Assembly: GCF_007489285.1 (NCBI RefSeq)
Contig: NZ_VLIY01000012.1
Location: 62,001 to 126,000 of the forward strand
Reading direction: 5' to 3'
Length of the DNA: 64,000 nt
Origin: Skermania sp. ID1734
GTDB taxonomy: Bacteria > Actinomycetota > Actinomycetes > Mycobacteriales > Mycobacteriaceae
Shown: piece after piece, positions 60,949-64,000 of the stretch
Numbering within the stretch: position 1 is the first letter of the stretch
How the letters are laid out: every line of letters starts with the position of its first letter
Program-made: the position numbers and the translations under genes
The notes under the pieces: generated by a model
What the model was told of the DNA's origin: nothing
Seen by the model: the letters and a program-made list of their open reading frames with translations, nothing else
Databases searched by the model: none

Positions 60949-62369
60949 CAGCCCGTGGGCCAATTCAGGATCATGTCCTGATACCGCTGGCGCAATTGTG
61001 CGGCCTGCGCGTCGATGTCCGCGGGATCCCAGCCACTGACATCGATCGGGTCGAGCACCGCGACGTCCACGGTGCCGGGCCGGACGGTGGCAGCGTTGCG
61101 CCAGAACACTTCTCCGGCATTGCGAATGACGATCGGGATGATGGGCACCCCGGCCTGCATAGCGATGTGGAACGCGCCCTTCTTGAACGGACCGACGCTC
61201 GGGGTGTAGGAGCGGGTGCCCTCCGGGGCGATCGCCACCGAAACTCCGCTCCGCAGCGTATCCACGACTGGCGCCAGCGCCTCGCGGGCCTTCTCGCTGT
61301 TGGCTCGGTCGATGAACGTGGTGCCGGCGAACTTGAGGATCGGACCGATCACCGGGCTTTCGGTCAACTCCTGCTTGGCGATTCCGGTGAAGCCGCTACG
61401 CAGCACCTTGGCGACGATCGGGACATCGAACTGACTCTGATGGTTGAACACGAATACGGCCGGCCGGGGAGACCTGGCGTTGTGCTCACCGATCACGCGC
61501 AATCGGACGCCCGCGCCGCCAAGGGTCAAATCGCCGACGAGCTGCGCCATCCGGTCAAGGCCGTGGCGCCGATCGCCGCCGAACGCCGCGATCCCCGCCC
61601 CGACTAGCGCCCCGCCGAAGAAGCCGCCGAACCCGGCGGCCGTCCTCGCGACGTTACCGAGCCCGCGCGGAGCGAAGCGCAACACCGGCCACTGCCTTGC
61701 CTCCGCCTGCTTGGACAGCTGCCGATCCGGGTTGACCGCCACCGGATGGCCAACTGCGGCAAGGAACTCCACATCCTCACCACCGTTCGAGTACGCGTAG
61801 CTCTGCGTCATGTCGAGACCGTTGGCGTCGGCGAACCGCCGCACAGCAGCGGCCTTTCCGCTGCGCCACAATGTCTTTCCGGCGACGCGGCCGGTCAGCA
61901 CACCGTCGACAGCTTCGAGCGGAGTGAACAAGACGTTTGTGACGCCCAAAGCTCGTGCTGCTGGCTCGATCTGAAACCGGGTTGCCGAGGACGCGATCAC
62001 CACGGTGTGGCCCGCTTCGAGGTGAGCCTGCACCAACCGCCACGCCTCCGGGTACAGATGTCCGGCGATTCGCTTCTCGAACACCTTCTGTCCGATGTCC
62101 TCGAGCTCTGCCTCCGTGCGACCCTTGAACGAATGCAGCGCAAGGTCCATGAAACTTTCGAACTGCGCCTCCGTCTTGCCGCCGCGAATGCCGGCCAGCA
62201 TGGTGCGGGTCAGCTCGGCCGTGCGAGCCGTGCGTGGACGCCACAGCTGACGGTACAGCGGGAACCCGGAAAAGCCATGCACCACAGTGCCGTCGAAGTC
62301 GAAGAACGCTCCGATGTGGGGTCCCTGCGGGCCGTTGCGAATCTCCGAAATGGCGTCATCGAGCAACAT
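60948..62369 (-). CDS. plsC: Bifunctional HAD-like hydrolase / 1-acylglycerol-3-phosphate acyltransferase (PlsC type)
   Basis: A 473-residue fusion. Residues about 18-215 form a HAD phosphatase-like domain (DFDGT, Asp24 and Asp26); its usual late Asp motif reads YSNGGEDVEFL, with Asn in place of the common Asp. Residues about 280-450 form a PlsC acyltransferase (NHQSQFD with His310 and Asp315, EGTRS 383-387, then FKKGAF). This architecture matches mycobacterial PlsC (Rv2483c). It makes phosphatidic acid and may also dephosphorylate a lipid intermediate. ATG 62369 overlaps the plsB stop by 14 bases. Confidence 0.88.
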   Translation of the reverse strand: MLLDDAISEIRNGPQGPHIGAFFDFDGTVVHGFSGFPLYRQLWRPRTARTAELTRTMLAGIRGGKTEAQFESFMDLALHSFKGRTEAELEDIGQKVFEKRIAGHLYPEAWRLVQAHLEAGHTVVIASSATRFQIEPAARALGVTNVLFTPLEAVDGVLTGRVAGKTLWRSGKAAAVRRFADANGLDMTQSYAYSNGGEDVEFLAAVGHPVAVNPDRQLSKQAEARQWPVLRFAPRGLGNVARTAAGFGGFFGGALVGAGIAAFGGDRRHGLDRMAQLVGDLTLGGAGVRLRVIGEHNARSPRPAVFVFNHQSQFDVPIVAKVLRSGFTGIAKQELTESPVIGPILKFAGTTFIDRANSEKAREALAPVVDTLRSGVSVAIAPEGTRSYTPSVGPFKKGAFHIAMQAGVPIIPIVIRNAGEVFWRNAATVRPGTVDVAVLDPIDVSGWDPADIDAQAAQLRQRYQDMILNWPTG

Positions 62370-64000
62370 CGCTGTCCTTAGCAACACGGCCGTCCTTCCG
62401 ATTGGATTCGTCCAATGCCGCGGCCTTGGCGAGCCGTTGTTCGACGGCACGGATTTCATCGGCGAACTGCCTTCGACGAGCCAGCACGTCCGAATCCTCG
62501 GCCCGCACCAGGTTTCGGTTGGCTGCCAACTGCAGCGCGGTCGAAAACAGCTCGGACGATACTGATTCCGGGCTGTGCAGCCGCGCCTGCAGCAACATTT
62601 GGGTGCCCACCGCGACACAGCTGTCGAGAAATTCCTTCTTGTCACCGACCGGTGCCGTGCCCAGCGCCACCAGCCGTTCGGCCACCACCAATTGCGCGTC
62701 GAAGAATGAGCGCAGAACCCGGTGCGCCATCAGGAATCCGGTGTCGGCAAGCAGCTGCAGCAGCTCATCAACAGTAGGCCGGCGATCGTTCCAGTCGGGA
62801 TCGATCAACAGCATCTCCGCGGTCAGCTCCTGCTCGAATACTTCGCGCTCCGGGAAGAAGAACTCGAACTTGAGCAGATCCCGCAGTTCCAGCGCGGCGT
62901 GCCAACCGCGCCGCAGCGGATCCGTGAAACCGCTCTCGGTGGCGGTGAGGATGGTCAGCTCGAGCACCGCACGATTGACGAACCAATGAATTCCGCTGTT
63001 GCGGTAGAACGCTGCTACTAGATGCTGGCCGGGCTCGATCGAGTAGACGGCCTCCTCGCCACCGGTGTAGGCGGTGAGCACCTTCGCCGCGGCGAGCTGG
63101 TCGAGCACACCGCCCAGGCCGGAGTCGGTGCGCAGTACGGACAGCTCGCCCTGCGGAATGCGGCGCAGCTCAATGTAAGTGAGCACGGGCGCGATCACCG
63201 CGCGGATTTCCGGAATGGTCAACGCTCGGTCGCTCACGCCGAGCAGGGCAAGCGTCACCAGTGAATTCGCCGAAATCGGCGTGACCGAGTTGATGCCCAC
63301 GGCGACCTCGAAGGCCAGCTTCTGTACCGCCAACCGAGACCGGGCGAGGTCCTCCTCGGTCTGAGTGACGCCCGCGGCCGGGAAGACGTCACCGTTGGCG
63401 AGCAGGCGTTCGCGCACCGAAAGCGGTTGGCCGAAGCGGACATACACCCGGCCGGCGGCGTTCTGCTGGCTGCGGACGTACCGCGCCATCCACGCCAGCC
63501 CCTCCGGTTTCTTTGCGCCGCCGATCTGCTCGCTGGCGATGGCGCCGAGTTCGTGCAGTCGCTCGTAGGTGATCGACACCGGAACCAGCAGCGCGTCCTC
63601 GGCGCGTCCCTCGCGCACGGCGTCCGCCACGTAGTTCATCAGACCGTACTTGGGCGGACGTAGCTTGCCGGTGCGGGTCCGTCCACCTTCGAAGTACCAC
63701 TCCAGGTTGAAGCGCTTCGCCAGCAGATAGGCGAAGTATTCCTCGACGACCGCCTTGTAGATCTCGTCGTCGCCGAAACTGCGGCGAATGAATACGGTGC
63801 CGGAGCGGCGCGCGATCGGTCCGACGGGCCAGAAGCTCAGATTGGCCCCGCCCATCAGGTGGTTGGGCGGGAAATCGTTCTGCGCCAGCACATCCCCGAG
63901 CACGAAGGGGTCGGCGTAGGACCGGTGCGACGGCAAAAACACGAGCGGATACCGACGGTTGTATTCGCGCAGGTTCTCGAGGCCCGATTGATCGGCATCC
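62356..64000 (-). CDS. plsB: Glycerol-3-phosphate acyltransferase PlsB, 5' end outside window
   Basis: The visible C-terminal part (about 548 codons) begins with the catalytic block LPSHRSYADPF (HxxxxD), continues with WYFEGGRTRTGKL and the LVPVSITYERL substrate block, and then the long helical C-terminal domain. Mycobacterial PlsB proteins have about 790 residues, so about 240 are missing beyond 64000. The frame is open to the window end, so the GTG at 63942 is internal. It acylates glycerol-3-phosphate in the membrane. It is co-transcribed with plsC and the pseudouridine synthase gene. Confidence 0.92.
   Translation of the reverse strand, partial: DADQSGLENLREYNRRYPLVFLPSHRSYADPFVLGDVLAQNDFPPNHLMGGANLSFWPVGPIARRSGTVFIRRSFGDDEIYKAVVEEYFAYLLAKRFNLEWYFEGGRTRTGKLRPPKYGLMNYVADAVREGRAEDALLVPVSITYERLHELGAIASEQIGGAKKPEGLAWMARYVRSQQNAAGRVYVRFGQPLSVRERLLANGDVFPAAGVTQTEEDLARSRLAVQKLAFEVAVGINSVTPISANSLVTLALLGVSDRALTIPEIRAVIAPVLTYIELRRIPQGELSVLRTDSGLGGVLDQLAAAKVLTAYTGGEEAVYSIEPGQHLVAAFYRNSGIHWFVNRAVLELTILTATESGFTDPLRRGWHAALELRDLLKFEFFFPEREVFEQELTAEMLLIDPDWNDRRPTVDELLQLLADTGFLMAHRVLRSFFDAQLVVAERLVALGTAPVGDKKEFLDSCVAVGTQMLLQARLHSPESVSSELFSTALQLAANRNLVRAEDSDVLARRRQFADEIRAVEQRLAKAAALDESNRKDGRVAKDSDVAR

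Overview
The window is GC-rich, densely coded actinobacterial DNA. It most likely comes from the order Mycobacteriales, close to Nocardia or Rhodococcus. The markers for this are mycothiol synthesis (mshD), GlnR, an LmeA-type lipoprotein, a soluble acyl-ACP desaturase, WhiB, a WS/DGAT acyltransferase, a PlsB plus HAD-PlsC pair, and many GTG starts. The block 7.0-21.9 kb follows the gene order of Mycobacterium tuberculosis Rv0813c-Rv0824c (from memory), but here it carries a complete pstSCAB operon between mshD and phoU.

Layout. 0-4.2 kb: the end of a cytochrome bd locus (cydB-cydD-cydC). 4.4-6.9 kb: a phytoene-dehydrogenase-like oxidoreductase convergent with an AbiEi/DUF559-like protein; a 40-bp palindrome supplies both stop codons. 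7.0-11.1 kb: a sulfur and redox block (nitrobindin-like protein, DUF1416, thiosulfate sulfurtransferase, DUF4395, thioredoxin, LmeA), with an unlisted leaderless poly-cysteine leader peptide ahead of DUF4395. 11.2-17.8 kb: glnR-mshD, then pstSCAB and convergent phoU, with PHO boxes at both outer ends. 17.8-21.9 kb: LCP ligase, dusB, desA1. 22.0-24.6 kb: tRNA-Lys, an SDR, a butyrolactone-receptor-like TetR, and tRNA-Glu, -Asp and -Phe.

24.6-29.3 kb is a decayed island beside the tRNA cluster. It holds a truncated integrase, a frameshifted alpha/beta hydrolase, a broken DUF3024 gene, and a toxin-antitoxin pair whose toxin is frameshifted. 29.4-43.7 kb is the most interesting part. A PucR-type regulator precedes a long same-strand run: a membrane desaturase/hydroxylase fused to its own ferredoxin reductase, a DGAT2-like acyltransferase, an acyl-CoA ligase, a GMC alcohol oxidase, an aldehyde dehydrogenase, DUF445, a DUF4393-like protein, a universal stress protein, WhiB and WS/DGAT. 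A second PucR-type regulator lies beyond. I read this as a candidate route that hydroxylates a lipid or hydrocarbon, oxidises it to an acid, activates it to the CoA ester and stores it as wax ester or triacylglycerol, with redox and stress control. The substrate is unknown.

46.0-49.6 kb holds a drug exporter, a shattered RES-domain toxin gene, one unknown gene and little else. At 49.6-54.0 kb the acyltransferase and the desaturase-reductase fusion occur again as paralogues, now separated by a cadI/arsR metal-response pair. 54.0-59.2 kb holds regulators, small redox enzymes, an SDR and a third self-sufficient oxygenase: an AurF-type soluble diiron protein fused to the same kind of reductase. 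59.3-64.0 kb holds pirin, an RluA-type pseudouridine synthase, HAD-PlsC and the start of PlsB, which runs off the window.

Names rest on motifs read by eye and on remembered gene order. No database search or alignment was run.
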